A DNA stretch of 64,000 nt from Firmicutes bacterium HGW-Firmicutes-1 (GTDB lineage Bacteria > Bacillota > Clostridia > Lachnospirales > Vallitaleaceae): positions 62,001 through 126,000 of the forward strand of contig PHAG01000003.1 of NCBI GenBank assembly GCA_002841625.1, in the 5' to 3' direction. Both the position numbers and the translations under genes were made by a program. The notes beneath the pieces are model-generated. The model was not told where the DNA came from, did no database searches, and was given only the letters and a program-made list of their open reading frames with translations. This document shows positions 1-8,109 of this stretch, piece after piece (within the stretch, counting starts at the first letter, position 1; every line of letters starts with the position of its first letter).

Positions 1-1039
1 GCTCACTTCTTTTCTCTTCCATAACTTCACGTACTTTATTTCTTACCTTGATATCATCTGACGAATCTCGTTTTTTCACCGCGATACCTATCGCATGTTT
101 TGTTTCTTTTATATCATCACTTGAGTAAAAAGATTTTGAAACGAAAATTTCTTGTTCTTTGTACCCATCTTCTATAATTGCAATATCATTTAAAACAAGT
201 TGCCCCGTGTCTGTTGACTTAATAATAACATTTTGAAGTTCATCTATTTGATCAAATCTACCAACAGTTCGAATAGAATATAATTTGTCGTTAAGCTCTA
301 TGTCACCACCAGGCATATTGATATTTGAGCTAGTTAGCGCATTTTGAATATCTTCCATTGTAATTCCATATACTTGAAGCGTTTGGGGATCAACAGTAAT
401 TGTGATTTCTCTTTCAATATCCCCAATTACTAAAACTTCGCTCACAATACTTATTTTTTCTAATTCTTTTTTTACATTATTAGCGATATTTTGCAAGGTC
501 ATAAGATCCTCGTCACCACTCACAGTATAAATAACCACTGGCGACTTACCAATTTCGAAGTCAGAAGCAACCGGCAACTCCGCATCCTTAGGTAGTTCAC
601 TGCTAATATTTGAAAGTTTCTCTCTTATGTCTCTTAGCTTTTCGTCAATATCCGCTCCTGGATCAAATTCAATAGCAACAGAGGAATACCCAAAGCCAGA
701 TACTGAGGTCAAATTATTGATGTCATCTAAATCTTCTAACTTATTTTCAATTTTATCTGTTATAAGAGTCTCAACTTCCTCTGGCGAAGCACCAATGTAA
801 ACTGTACTAACAAATGCCATGGGCAAGATAACTTCAGGCTGAGCCTCTCTCTTTATCGTAGCATATTGATATACACCCCAAATCAGTACAATTGCTATAA
901 AAAGAAACGTTACTCGATATCTTTCTATAAAAAAGGCAGACCATTTCCCTAAAAAATTCTTTTTTAAATACAGTTCTGGTATCTCATCATGGTTCAAACC
1001 ATCATTTTGGATACCCTTTTCATTATCCTTCTTATTCAT
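1..1039 (-). CDS. RND efflux permease, N-terminal part (runs off left edge)
   Basis: Resistance-nodulation-division transporter that uses the proton gradient to export drugs, detergents or lipids. About 346 residues are present before the window edge; full members have about 1,000. One transmembrane segment is seen near residues 42-62 (YRVTFLFIAIVLIWGVYQY), followed by the first extracytoplasmic porter domain with the family-typical run IGASPEEVETLITDKIE. ATG at 1037-1039 is preceded by GGAGGC, and the gene follows its adaptor by 27 bp, so the two form an operon. No outer-membrane channel gene is visible, as expected in a Gram-positive (compare SwrC of Bacillus). The substrate cannot be told. 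Confidence 0.88.
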   Translation of the reverse strand, partial: MNKKDNEKGIQNDGLNHDEIPELYLKKNFLGKWSAFFIERYRVTFLFIAIVLIWGVYQYATIKREAQPEVILPMAFVSTVYIGASPEEVETLITDKIENKLEDLDDINNLTSVSGFGYSSVAIEFDPGADIDEKLRDIREKLSNISSELPKDAELPVASDFEIGKSPVVIYTVSGDEDLMTLQNIANNVKKELEKISIVSEVLVIGDIEREITITVDPQTLQVYGITMEDIQNALTSSNINMPGGDIELNDKLYSIRTVGRFDQIDELQNVIIKSTDTGQLVLNDIAIIEDGYKEQEIFVSKSFYSSDDIKETKHAIGIAVKKRDSSDDIKVRNKVREVMEEKRSE

Positions 1040-1066
1040 ACCCTTGCCTCCAAATACTCATGTGTT

Positions 1067-2248
1067 TTATTGAACAATCTGAATCTTTTCACCATTTGTT
1101 AAGTAATCCTGTCCCTTGATGATTACTTCCTGACCCTCTACCAGACCTTTTAAAATTTCAACCTTTGTACCATTGTCAACGCCCATTTCAATATCCACTC
1201 TTTTTGCCATTTGGTTCTCAACCACATATATGTATTTTTGGATATTATCTAAGAGAAGTGCATTTCTATTAATCAATAATGCCTCATCATTTTTTTCTAT
1301 TACAATTGAAACTTCAGCATACATACCATCTTTTAAAAGTCCCGCTTCATTATCAATTTCCACCTTAATGGGATAAGTAAATGTACGTTTGTCAACAGTA
1401 GGAGAAATTTCGATTACTTTACCAATAATAATCTCATCGCCTTGCATCTTAACCTTAACTTGAACCTGTTGGTTAAGCGTAATCTTAGAAATAACACTTT
1501 CAGGCACGTTAATTTCAAGAATCAACTTGTCAAGCTTGACGATTGTAAAAGCGGGTTGGTTACCAGCCAATTCACCTTCTTCAATATTTCTTTGGGCCAC
1601 TATACCACTGATAGGACTTCTTACTTCATGATCTTTAACACCATCTTTGGCAATATTAATTTGTGCTGCAAAGGAGCTTTTAGAAGGATCATTAAAAAAT
1701 AAGTCGTATGATTGCTTCGCTGTCTCATAAGCAAGTTTTGCTTGCTCATATCTAATTTTTGTATCTTCAAACTGTTGATTAGCAATAATTCCTTCACTTA
1801 ATAACACAGTCATATCATCTAGCATATTTTTTGCATCATTAAATTGTAGTTCTGCCGCTTTTAAAGAGGATTCCAACTGATTTGCTTGTGTATCCATCTG
1901 ATTTTCAAGGATAATTAGATTATTGCTTGCATTCTTTTTATCCATGATAAACAATAGTTCTCCATCCTTTACCTGATCTCCAACATCGAAGAATATTCGA
2001 TCAATCGTCCCCATTGATTTACTACTTACATCAACTGATTTTAATGGCTTTAAATACCCTGCATAAGTCATGCTTTTTTCTATGGGTCCTTTTATTGCCT
2101 TTTCTGTTTTTACAGGAGTATATTTCTCCTCAGTTGCTGCTACTGCAGCGCTCTTTTGACATCCACTTGTTAGTATTGTAATTGATGCTAAACCAAGTAT
2201 AATTGCAAGAGTAAGTGTACTTTTTAAGCTTAAAACTGTTCTTTTCAT
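1067..2248 (-). CDS. RND/HlyD-type efflux adaptor lipoprotein
   Basis: Membrane fusion protein that sits outside the membrane and links to the RND permease encoded just downstream. The signal peptide ends in a lipobox (LTSGC, cleavage before Cys), so it is lipid-anchored. Then come a barrel-sandwich half (VDVSSKSMGTIDRIFFDVGD), a coiled-coil hairpin around residues 100-190, the second lipoyl half (VRSPISGIVAQRNIEEGE), and a beta-barrel and membrane-proximal domain. The start at ATG 2248 is chosen because GGAGG lies 5 nt upstream; an in-frame TTG 12 nt earlier overlaps that site. Length (393 aa) is normal. A -10-like TATAAT lies at 2297-2302 (minus) without a good -35. Confidence 0.88.
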   Translation of the reverse strand: MKRTVLSLKSTLTLAIILGLASITILTSGCQKSAAVAATEEKYTPVKTEKAIKGPIEKSMTYAGYLKPLKSVDVSSKSMGTIDRIFFDVGDQVKDGELLFIMDKKNASNNLIILENQMDTQANQLESSLKAAELQFNDAKNMLDDMTVLLSEGIIANQQFEDTKIRYEQAKLAYETAKQSYDLFFNDPSKSSFAAQINIAKDGVKDHEVRSPISGIVAQRNIEEGELAGNQPAFTIVKLDKLILEINVPESVISKITLNQQVQVKVKMQGDEIIIGKVIEISPTVDKRTFTYPIKVEIDNEAGLLKDGMYAEVSIVIEKNDEALLINRNALLLDNIQKYIYVVENQMAKRVDIEMGVDNGTKVEILKGLVEGQEVIIKGQDYLTNGEKIQIVQ

Positions 2249-2401
2249 GTTTGCCTCCAATTAATAAATATTTCCCTATGCATATTGTTTATTTCCATTA
2301 TATCTCATTCTTTAATTAAGTATAAGTATATACGAAGATTATTACTTCATGTTTAGTAAAAGATTAGAAAATCATTAGAAATACACGAAATTTTCCCAAG
2401 T

Positions 2402-2429
2402 AAAAAAACAACACCCTACTACGGGTGTT
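2402..2429 (-). terminator. Rho-independent terminator, left end of palindromic element
   Basis: On the minus strand, stem AACACCC / GGGTGTT with a 6-nt loop is followed by GTTTTTTT. It would end the transcript of the 2664-3443 gene and forms one end of the large palindrome at 2410-2640. Confidence 0.65.
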
Positions 2430-2640
2430 ACAGACTGTCGACAAAAGCATTTTTTCTCATAGGTGTGTACTAATTCTTGGCAGTAAGTGTTCATTTTTCT
2501 GGCCTTACCCTTCGGCCGGTCTGGCGAAAAATGAACACTTACTGCCTTTCGTATTAATCGCGAAGAAAAAATGCTTTTATCTCTGTTTCGCTACTTGATA
2601 ATTAAATTGTCAACATCCTGCAACACTTCTTCTGGTGTTA
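2410..2640. repeat. Long imperfect palindrome, MITE-like or giant hairpin
   Basis: Nested inverted repeats share one centre. The inner 21-bp arms match perfectly (2479-2499 with 2526-2546, beginning GGCAGTAAGTGTTC). The middle 15-bp arms also match perfectly (2443-2457 with 2564-2578, AAAAGCATTTTTTCT). The outer ends share AACACC, then GTGTT, CAG and GTCRAC (2410-2442 against the reverse of 2609-2640). The central loop (2500-2525) is GC-rich, unlike its surroundings. There is no ORF inside. It could be a small non-autonomous mobile element or a bidirectional terminator structure; no clear target-site duplication was seen. Confidence 0.7.
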
Positions 2641-2663
2641 TTTATTCAATCATTTAACCTTCC

Positions 2664-3443
2664 TTATTTCTTAGGATTAAACCATGCATATGTATCATAT
2701 GTTTTGCTAAATCTAATCAATGGTTCATCCCCGATTGTAGTTTGAAAATATGTAAAGCCTTCATATTCTGATCCTTTATATAATTCCGTACTAAGGTTCA
2801 ATGGTATTACCAAAGAAATGAACTCGTTATATACTGTTCCGTCCTTCCTAACAGCACTGAATAAATAATTGTTTATATCTACAGCCGTATCCTTTTCAGT
2901 TTCTAAAGCTTTTACCTTGAATCTAACTAACATGTATTCGCAACCATCTTTAGGCGCACGGTTGAATTTATTTTCTTTGATGATGATATCCCATGCAGCT
3001 TGGCCTTTAATAACTTCTGTTAGTGTTATTTCAATTTTATGTTTGCCATTTGAAAAATCATCTCGATCACATACAATCTTTTGTCCTATTACAGCTGGAT
3101 TACTCCTTGAGTTTGTAGTAATAGTCGCTGTACCTTTATCCACAATATTTGCAGTGCTTGTTATCCCATCCCAATCAACCTCTTTACCAACTAATTCTGC
3201 AACCTTTCTCATCGGTAAATAGGTAGTGTTCTTGTATAAGATACTATAGGGTACTTTCTCACCATTAGTTAAGGTATAAGTATCCCCCTTACTTGCTGCC
3301 TTTGTACCCGCAACTAAAATATTTACACCATTGAGTACTGCCGTAATCGTTTGAGTTACCCCAGCTCCATAAACGTTAAATGATGCAAAAAAGATTGTTG
3401 CCGATAAAAAGCCTACTAAATACCCTTTTATATGTTTTCTCAT
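2664..3443 (-). CDS. Secreted protein with copper amine oxidase N-terminal domain and DUF4352-like domain
   Basis: Predicted exported protein of 259 aa. Signal sequence at residues 1-26 (hydrophobic, ending FNVYGAG). Residues about 35-105 resemble the copper amine oxidase N-terminal (stalk) domain, common in surface proteins of Clostridia and Bacilli (VNILVAG, then NTTYLPMRKVAELVGKEVDW). The C-terminal part (about 120-259) looks like a DUF4352-type extracellular beta domain (KIEITLTEV, EYMLVRFKVKAL). The domain is a cell-surface module and does not imply oxidase activity. Start ATG 3443 is chosen because AGGAGGG lies 7 nt upstream; the longer frame back to 3554 has no signal peptide at its N-terminus. 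Role unknown. Confidence 0.72.
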   Translation of the reverse strand: MRKHIKGYLVGFLSATIFFASFNVYGAGVTQTITAVLNGVNILVAGTKAASKGDTYTLTNGEKVPYSILYKNTTYLPMRKVAELVGKEVDWDGITSTANIVDKGTATITTNSRSNPAVIGQKIVCDRDDFSNGKHKIEITLTEVIKGQAAWDIIIKENKFNRAPKDGCEYMLVRFKVKALETEKDTAVDINNYLFSAVRKDGTVYNEFISLVIPLNLSTELYKGSEYEGFTYFQTTIGDEPLIRFSKTYDTYAWFNPKK

Positions 3444-3534
3444 TACATTTCCCTCCTCAAATGATACTATTTTAACAAAAGTATAGCACACTAGGAATAA
3501 TATGCAAATAAAAAGGTAAGAACAATAAAATAAA

Positions 3535-3567
3535 AGTCTACAATCTATATTCAAAAGATTGTAGACT
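3535..3567 (-). terminator. Terminator after the CmpB-family gene
   Basis: Stem AGTCTACAATCT / AGATTGTAGACT with a short loop, followed on the minus strand by a TTTTATTTTATT tract. It lies 9 bp beyond the stop codon of the 3576-4145 gene. Confidence 0.8.
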
Positions 3568-3575
3568 TTCTCTTA

Positions 3576-4145
3576 CTAACGAAAGAAAATGGTATAGACT
3601 AGATCTACCAACAAAACAACTAGAATAGTGACAGATAGTACTGTTATTTTTTGATCGCTCAATTTGCCTACAACTTTTTCAAAAAGTGGCTGGAACAAAT
3701 ATAGAAATATTACCCCACCAATGCCAAAACGTATGGATGGTGACAGTGCAATTCTAGCCTGGAAATGAATGGCGTAATCCGCATATGTTTGCCATGGCCA
3801 GCTGCCAGTTGTCCATTCCATTAAATAACTTGTAAGCAGTTCTAACAAAGTGGCTGAAGCCATACATCCCAGGAATACTGGCAGAATCCATATTAACTTT
3901 TTGGGATACTTTTTATCTTTAATCAGCGGATAAACGCAAAACAAAAAAAGAAGTGCTCCAAATCCGTATACTGGGCAATAGGGGCCAAACAAAAAACCTC
4001 GATTTGAAAAGCCCCAGCGATATACGACAACTTCAAGAAACACCTCATAAATCCATCCAAACAATGCATACATCATAAAAAATAAGATATATCTTCTCAT
4101 GCCTCTTATCTGTGTAATCGTCTTACTTTCAATGAATACTTTCAT
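3576..4145 (-). CDS. CmpB-family (PF06541) integral membrane protein
   Basis: Polytopic membrane protein of 189 aa with about five hydrophobic helices. The N-terminal signature GWIYEV, then NRGFLFGPYCPVYGFGALL, is typical of the family annotated as putative ABC-transporter type IV (CmpB). No ATPase partner lies next to it, so the transporter label is only a family name. ATG 4145 has AGGAG 9 nt upstream. It is monocistronic: a terminator follows, and the gene upstream of it is over 250 bp away. A TTTTGTCGAA motif lies about 135 bp upstream. Confidence 0.72.
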   Translation of the reverse strand: MKVFIESKTITQIRGMRRYILFFMMYALFGWIYEVFLEVVVYRWGFSNRGFLFGPYCPVYGFGALLFLFCVYPLIKDKKYPKKLIWILPVFLGCMASATLLELLTSYLMEWTTGSWPWQTYADYAIHFQARIALSPSIRFGIGGVIFLYLFQPLFEKVVGKLSDQKITVLSVTILVVLLVDLVYTIFFR

Positions 4146-4400
4146 AATCTTTTTCTCCTAATAGCATTAATAATCACTTTTCACACCCTGATGATCAAAA
4201 TGTCAATACCTTCTAATATATCAAACCCTTTAAAACAGTATATTATACATTTTTACATTCCACAATCAAAACTGTTATTTTCGACAAAATATTAATACTA
4301 ATAGGTGCTACATTTAGTCTGTTACTAATGTAGCTTTTCTTCAAAAATCTAGCTAATGGCTCATTTTCTAGCACTGCCATGTACAAAGCTATATAATACA
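4146..4400. other. Intergenic region: weak hairpin and a 0A-box-like motif
   Basis: About 255 bp without a gene. It contains TTTTGTCGAA on the minus strand (4279-4288), matching a Spo0A-box core, and a hairpin at 4307-4334 (GCTACATTTAGT / ACTAATGTAGC, followed on plus by TTTTCTT). No small ORF with a ribosome binding site was seen. Confidence 0.4.
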
Positions 4401-5372
4401 TCACCAAGGTTTGATAGTATTATGAGACCATGGTACTGCAGGGGGAATTACAATAGGTCTATCAATAACATCAATATCAATCTGCGGAGGAAAAAGGGTT
4501 GCAATATTTACAGCTCTTATTTCTACAGCATTATTTTTTAACAAATATATTCCATAAACAATACCATTACCATGGTTAGCTTGATGAAAGTTTGGAAATC
4601 CAGTGGCGAAACCATTTATTCTAGCATAATCATTTACTGCCCTAAATCTTGATGGAATGTCTGGTGGATTATTTAACTCAGTTACTAGAACATCTTTCCA
4701 CTCTAATGCTTCATGCTTTAGTAAAATTACTCCATAAACTAGTCCATTACCATAATCAGCTTGATGAAAATTGGGGAATCCCGTAGCAAAACCATTCATG
4801 ATAGCATAATCATTTACAGCTCTATATCTCGAACTAAAATCTGGTGGATTACCTAATTCGGCTGCTGTTACATCTCTTTTTTCTACAAATTCGTTTTTTA
4901 ATAAAATAGTTCCAAAAACTACTCCATCACCATAATTAGCTTGATGGAAGTTTGGGAATCCAGCAGCATAACCATTTCTTGCGGCATAATCATTTATAGC
5001 TCTAAATCTTGATTCTGTATCTATCACCTGTTCAGTTAGTTTAACTCTTAGATTACGTGTACTTACGTCGATTCCTTTATCTTTATATATACCTTCAATC
5101 ATTTCTCTAGTAATTTGATTACCATGTACTGTAGTTACCTTGTTTTTAAACCATTCTATAACCTTTTCAATACCCTCAGTAATAACGTCTGAGTTAATTT
5201 CACAAGTCACTTTTACTTCTTTAACCATACCATGACGATCAAAATTAATTTCTGGTTTACAAGGAAAATCTATAATTTTCTCGGTTACTGCTTTACACCA
5301 ATCTCCAAATTCTTTACTAACTAAACCACAAACTTCTCTAGCTACTTCTCCAGCATTTTCAGATAAACTCAT
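4401..5372 (-). CDS. Protein of unknown function with three 60-residue tandem repeats
   Basis: I do not recognise this family. Residues 1-121 form a unique N-terminal part with helical stretches (VITEGIEKVIEWFKNKV). Residues 122-181, 182-241 and about 242-299 are tandem repeats with exact 60-residue spacing. Each carries RAxNDYAxxNGxAxGFPNFHQ, then a GNG or GDG turn, VxGxxLLK and a short acidic/basic strand. A 24-residue Pro/Ile-rich tail follows. No signal peptide or membrane segment is seen, so it should be cytoplasmic. ATG 5372 has AAAGGAGG 7 nt upstream. The repeats recall sugar-binding or beta-trefoil-like modules in layout, but that is a guess. Confidence 0.7.
   Translation of the reverse strand: MSLSENAGEVAREVCGLVSKEFGDWCKAVTEKIIDFPCKPEINFDRHGMVKEVKVTCEINSDVITEGIEKVIEWFKNKVTTVHGNQITREMIEGIYKDKGIDVSTRNLRVKLTEQVIDTESRFRAINDYAARNGYAAGFPNFHQANYGDGVVFGTILLKNEFVEKRDVTAAELGNPPDFSSRYRAVNDYAIMNGFATGFPNFHQADYGNGLVYGVILLKHEALEWKDVLVTELNNPPDIPSRFRAVNDYARINGFATGFPNFHQANHGNGIVYGIYLLKNNAVEIRAVNIATLFPPQIDIDVIDRPIVIPPAVPWSHNTIKPW
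4476..5009 (-). repeat. Three 180-bp tandem repeats inside the 4401-5372 gene
   Basis: Units at 4830-5009, 4650-4829 and about 4476-4649 encode the three 60-residue protein repeats. They are clearly related in DNA (the TTTGGAAATCC / GGGAATCC block coding for GFPNF recurs every 180 bp) but have diverged at many third positions. Confidence 0.8.
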
Positions 5373-5493
5373 TATATTACCTCCTTTAATATAGTAATAT
5401 TTTTATCTGAAACTTTAAATATTATTATGATAATATATTTTTTAAGCAACCTAAAACAATAAAAGTATCAAATGAGTATCGCTGTCAATAATT

Positions 5494-5533
5494 AAAGCCT
5501 GCAAACCTTTATAAATCAAGGCTTGCAGGCTTT
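5494..5533 (-). terminator. guaA terminator
   Basis: Stem AAAGCCTGCAAGCC with a matching arm ending GGTTTGCAGGCTTT, followed on minus by AATTATT. It lies 8 bp past the guaA stop. Confidence 0.8.
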
Positions 5534-5540
5534 CTCTTAT

Positions 5541-7076
5541 CTATTCCCACTCAATCGTAGCTGGTGGCTTACTCGTTATATCATAAACAATTCTATTAAC
5601 ATTCTGTACTTCATTCACAATTCTATTACTAACATTAGCAAGAATTTCATGAGGAATTCTCGACCAATCAGCCGTCATAAAGTCTGAGGTGTCTACTGAA
5701 CGAAGAGCTACGGTATAACTATACGTTCTCTCATCACCCATAACACCAACACTTCTTAAATTTGTCAATACTGCAAAGTATTGACCTAAACCACTTGCAA
5801 TACCAGCATTAAGTACTTCTTCTCTAAAAATATAATCAGCATCACGAAGAGTATCTAGTTTTTCCTTAGTAATATCACCAATGATTCTAATTGCAAGACC
5901 AGGTCCTGGGAATGGTTGACGAGAAACTAAGAATTCTGGAATTCCTACTGCACGTCCTACTTCACGAACCTCATCCTTAAATAAATCTCTAAGAGGTTCA
6001 ATAATTTCCTTAAAGTCCACGTGATCAGGTAGTCCGCCTACGTTATGATGACTCTTAATAACTGCTGCATTTTTAGTTCCACTCTCTATTACATCAGGAT
6101 AGATTGTACCTTGTACAAGATAATCAACTACTCCTATTTTTTTCGCTTCAGCTTCGAATACACGAATGAATTCCTCACCAATAATTTTTCTTTTCGTTTC
6201 AGGATCAGATACACCTGCTAGCTTGTCTAAAAACTGATCTTCACAATTTACACGAATAAGATTCATATCAAATTCTCTAGCAAAAATTGTTTCTACTTCA
6301 TCGCCTTCATTCTTGCGAAGTAAACCGTGATCTACAAAAATACAGGTCAATTGCTTTCCAACCGCTTTATGAATAAGCACTGCTGCTACAGAGGAATCTA
6401 CTCCACCTGACAAAGCACAAAGCACCTTTTTATCACCAATTTTTTCTTTGATTATTCTTATTTGCTCTTGAGCGAAATCAGTCATGATCCAATCACCACT
6501 ACACTCACAAATATGGAATAAGAAGTTCTTCAATATTTCCTTGCCTCTTGGTGTATGTACTACCTCAGGGTGGAATTGAACTCCATATAATTTCTTTTCT
6601 ACATGGGCCATCGCAGCAACTGGACAAGTTTTCGTCGTTCCAATAATTTCGAAGCCAGCTGGTGGAGCACTCACATAATAAGTATGGCTCATCCAACACA
6701 CAATATCTTTTTCAATATCTTTAAATAATAGACTTTCCGTGTTTAGCTCTATATCCGTTTTGCCATATTCTCTATGTTCAGCCTGTGCAACCTCAGCATC
6801 AAGCACATATCCCATTAGTTGAGTACCATAACAAATACCTAAGATAGGAATACCAAGCTCAAAAAGCTCTTTACCAACTAACGGTGCTCCTTCTTCAAAA
6901 ACTACGCTAGGTCCACCAGTAAGAATAATGCCCTTTGGATTCTTTGCTTTTATTTCTTCAATTGGAGTATCATAATGTATGACCTCACAATATACGTTTG
7001 CTTCTCTAACACGCCTTGCAATCAGTTGGTTGTATTGACCTCCAAAATCAAGGACTATAATTAACTCATGCTTCAT
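5541..7076 (-). CDS. guaA: GMP synthase (glutamine-hydrolysing)
   Basis: Converts XMP, glutamine and ATP to GMP, the last step of guanine nucleotide synthesis. Full length at 511 aa. N-terminal class I glutamine amidotransferase with catalytic Cys82 (GICYG), His169 and Glu171 (FHPEV). The ATP-pyrophosphatase P-loop SGGVDSS is at 223-229. The C-terminal dimerisation domain ends KPPATIEWE, the usual terminus. ATG 7076 has GGAGG 8 nt upstream. No purine riboswitch is seen in the leader. Single gene, with its own terminator. Confidence 0.97.
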   Translation of the reverse strand: MKHELIIVLDFGGQYNQLIARRVREANVYCEVIHYDTPIEEIKAKNPKGIILTGGPSVVFEEGAPLVGKELFELGIPILGICYGTQLMGYVLDAEVAQAEHREYGKTDIELNTESLLFKDIEKDIVCWMSHTYYVSAPPAGFEIIGTTKTCPVAAMAHVEKKLYGVQFHPEVVHTPRGKEILKNFLFHICECSGDWIMTDFAQEQIRIIKEKIGDKKVLCALSGGVDSSVAAVLIHKAVGKQLTCIFVDHGLLRKNEGDEVETIFAREFDMNLIRVNCEDQFLDKLAGVSDPETKRKIIGEEFIRVFEAEAKKIGVVDYLVQGTIYPDVIESGTKNAAVIKSHHNVGGLPDHVDFKEIIEPLRDLFKDEVREVGRAVGIPEFLVSRQPFPGPGLAIRIIGDITKEKLDTLRDADYIFREEVLNAGIASGLGQYFAVLTNLRSVGVMGDERTYSYTVALRSVDTSDFMTADWSRIPHEILANVSNRIVNEVQNVNRIVYDITSKPPATIEWE

Positions 7077-7143
7077 TTATATTGCCTCCTAAAAAACAAA
7101 AATTGATACAGTTTACTTCTATTTTCTCTATTTCTAGACTTTT

Positions 7144-7173
7144 ATCATACATTAATATTTATTCAAATGCAAA
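7144..7173 (-). promoter_or_regulatory. Possible guaA promoter
   Basis: Minus strand TTTGCA, 18-bp spacer, TATGAT; about 65 bp upstream of the guaA start. The match is moderate only. Confidence 0.35.
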
Positions 7174-7209
7174 CATTTTTTAGTAAAACAAGAATAATGT
7201 TCGGATAAT

Positions 7210-8040
7210 TTATTCTACACTTAATTTTGTATTTAGTAAAATGTCATTCTCCCATTCTTCGATCACCTTAGAATTTGAAGCAATCGCATAAAAAAATATG
7301 GTACACCCATTTTCTTGAAAATACCTTGCATAGAATTTCCCCTTCATTTCGACTAAAGGAAAGTCTTTGCCTTCAAATAAATTCTTTGGAGGCTTGCCAT
7401 ACTGAATATATGCTTCTAATCCATCCTTTTTCATATGCATTGGAGAATTGGTAAGTACGGTTCCTTCAATAACGTCCCAATCTTCATAGCCCAAAAGCTT
7501 ATCCATTGAAAGCCCTTCTTCCAACTGCGAATCAAAAGTATAATGAGTACACCCAAGGCTATTTAAAACCAATTGGGTCATATCATATTTTGCAATCAAG
7601 GCCATTTCATCATAATCAGGCTTTCCATCTGCAAAATAACCATATGGAAAACCCTTTCCTTTCACAACATAAGCCCCATAAAATGCATTAAAATACGGCG
7701 AGAAGCGATCATAGAAGGTTGAAGCTCTATGATTAAAATCATAGGCACCGAAATTATATAAAATGCTTAACTTCACATCTTTACCAACATAATTCGAAAA
7801 ACCTTCAGAACTATTAAAAGTCATAACAAAAGGATACCAGTCCTTCTTAATTGTCGATATTCCTCCAGGCATGCTTATTTTAATATTTTCTTCCTTTAAT
7901 AAACTATAATTCCTTTGATAAGTGCTACTAATGGACATTATTGTAACACTTTTTAGAAACTGAAAATAGGGGCTAGAAATAATTAATACAATCAGAATAA
8001 CCCCAAATACTATTTTGAATTTTTTACTCATATATACCAT
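7210..8040 (-). CDS. Membrane-anchored extracytoplasmic protein of unknown function
   Basis: I do not recognise this protein (276 aa). One N-terminal membrane segment (FKIVFGVILIVLIISS) followed by a globular domain rich in aromatic residues suggests a signal-anchored protein facing outward. Notable stretches are FYGAYVVKGKGFPYGYFADGKPDYDE and a conserved-looking KFYARYFQENG near the C-terminus. The start at ATG 8040 has GAGG 5 nt upstream; a second in-frame ATG is 9 nt later. It lies 70 bp downstream of phoR in the same direction, so it may be co-transcribed at times with the phosphate genes, but nothing else links it to them. Confidence 0.6.
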   Translation of the reverse strand: MVYMSKKFKIVFGVILIVLIISSPYFQFLKSVTIMSISSTYQRNYSLLKEENIKISMPGGISTIKKDWYPFVMTFNSSEGFSNYVGKDVKLSILYNFGAYDFNHRASTFYDRFSPYFNAFYGAYVVKGKGFPYGYFADGKPDYDEMALIAKYDMTQLVLNSLGCTHYTFDSQLEEGLSMDKLLGYEDWDVIEGTVLTNSPMHMKKDGLEAYIQYGKPPKNLFEGKDFPLVEMKGKFYARYFQENGCTIFFYAIASNSKVIEEWENDILLNTKLSVE

Positions 8041-8109
8041 ATATACCTCAAACTTCATGTATTGAATCTATACAGTATATTATAGTCTTAAACTCTCGGT
8101 TCAATTCAC

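Noticed and set aside
7077-7209. Purine riboswitch upstream of guaA
   Set aside because: I looked for the conserved purine aptamer core and loops and did not find them.
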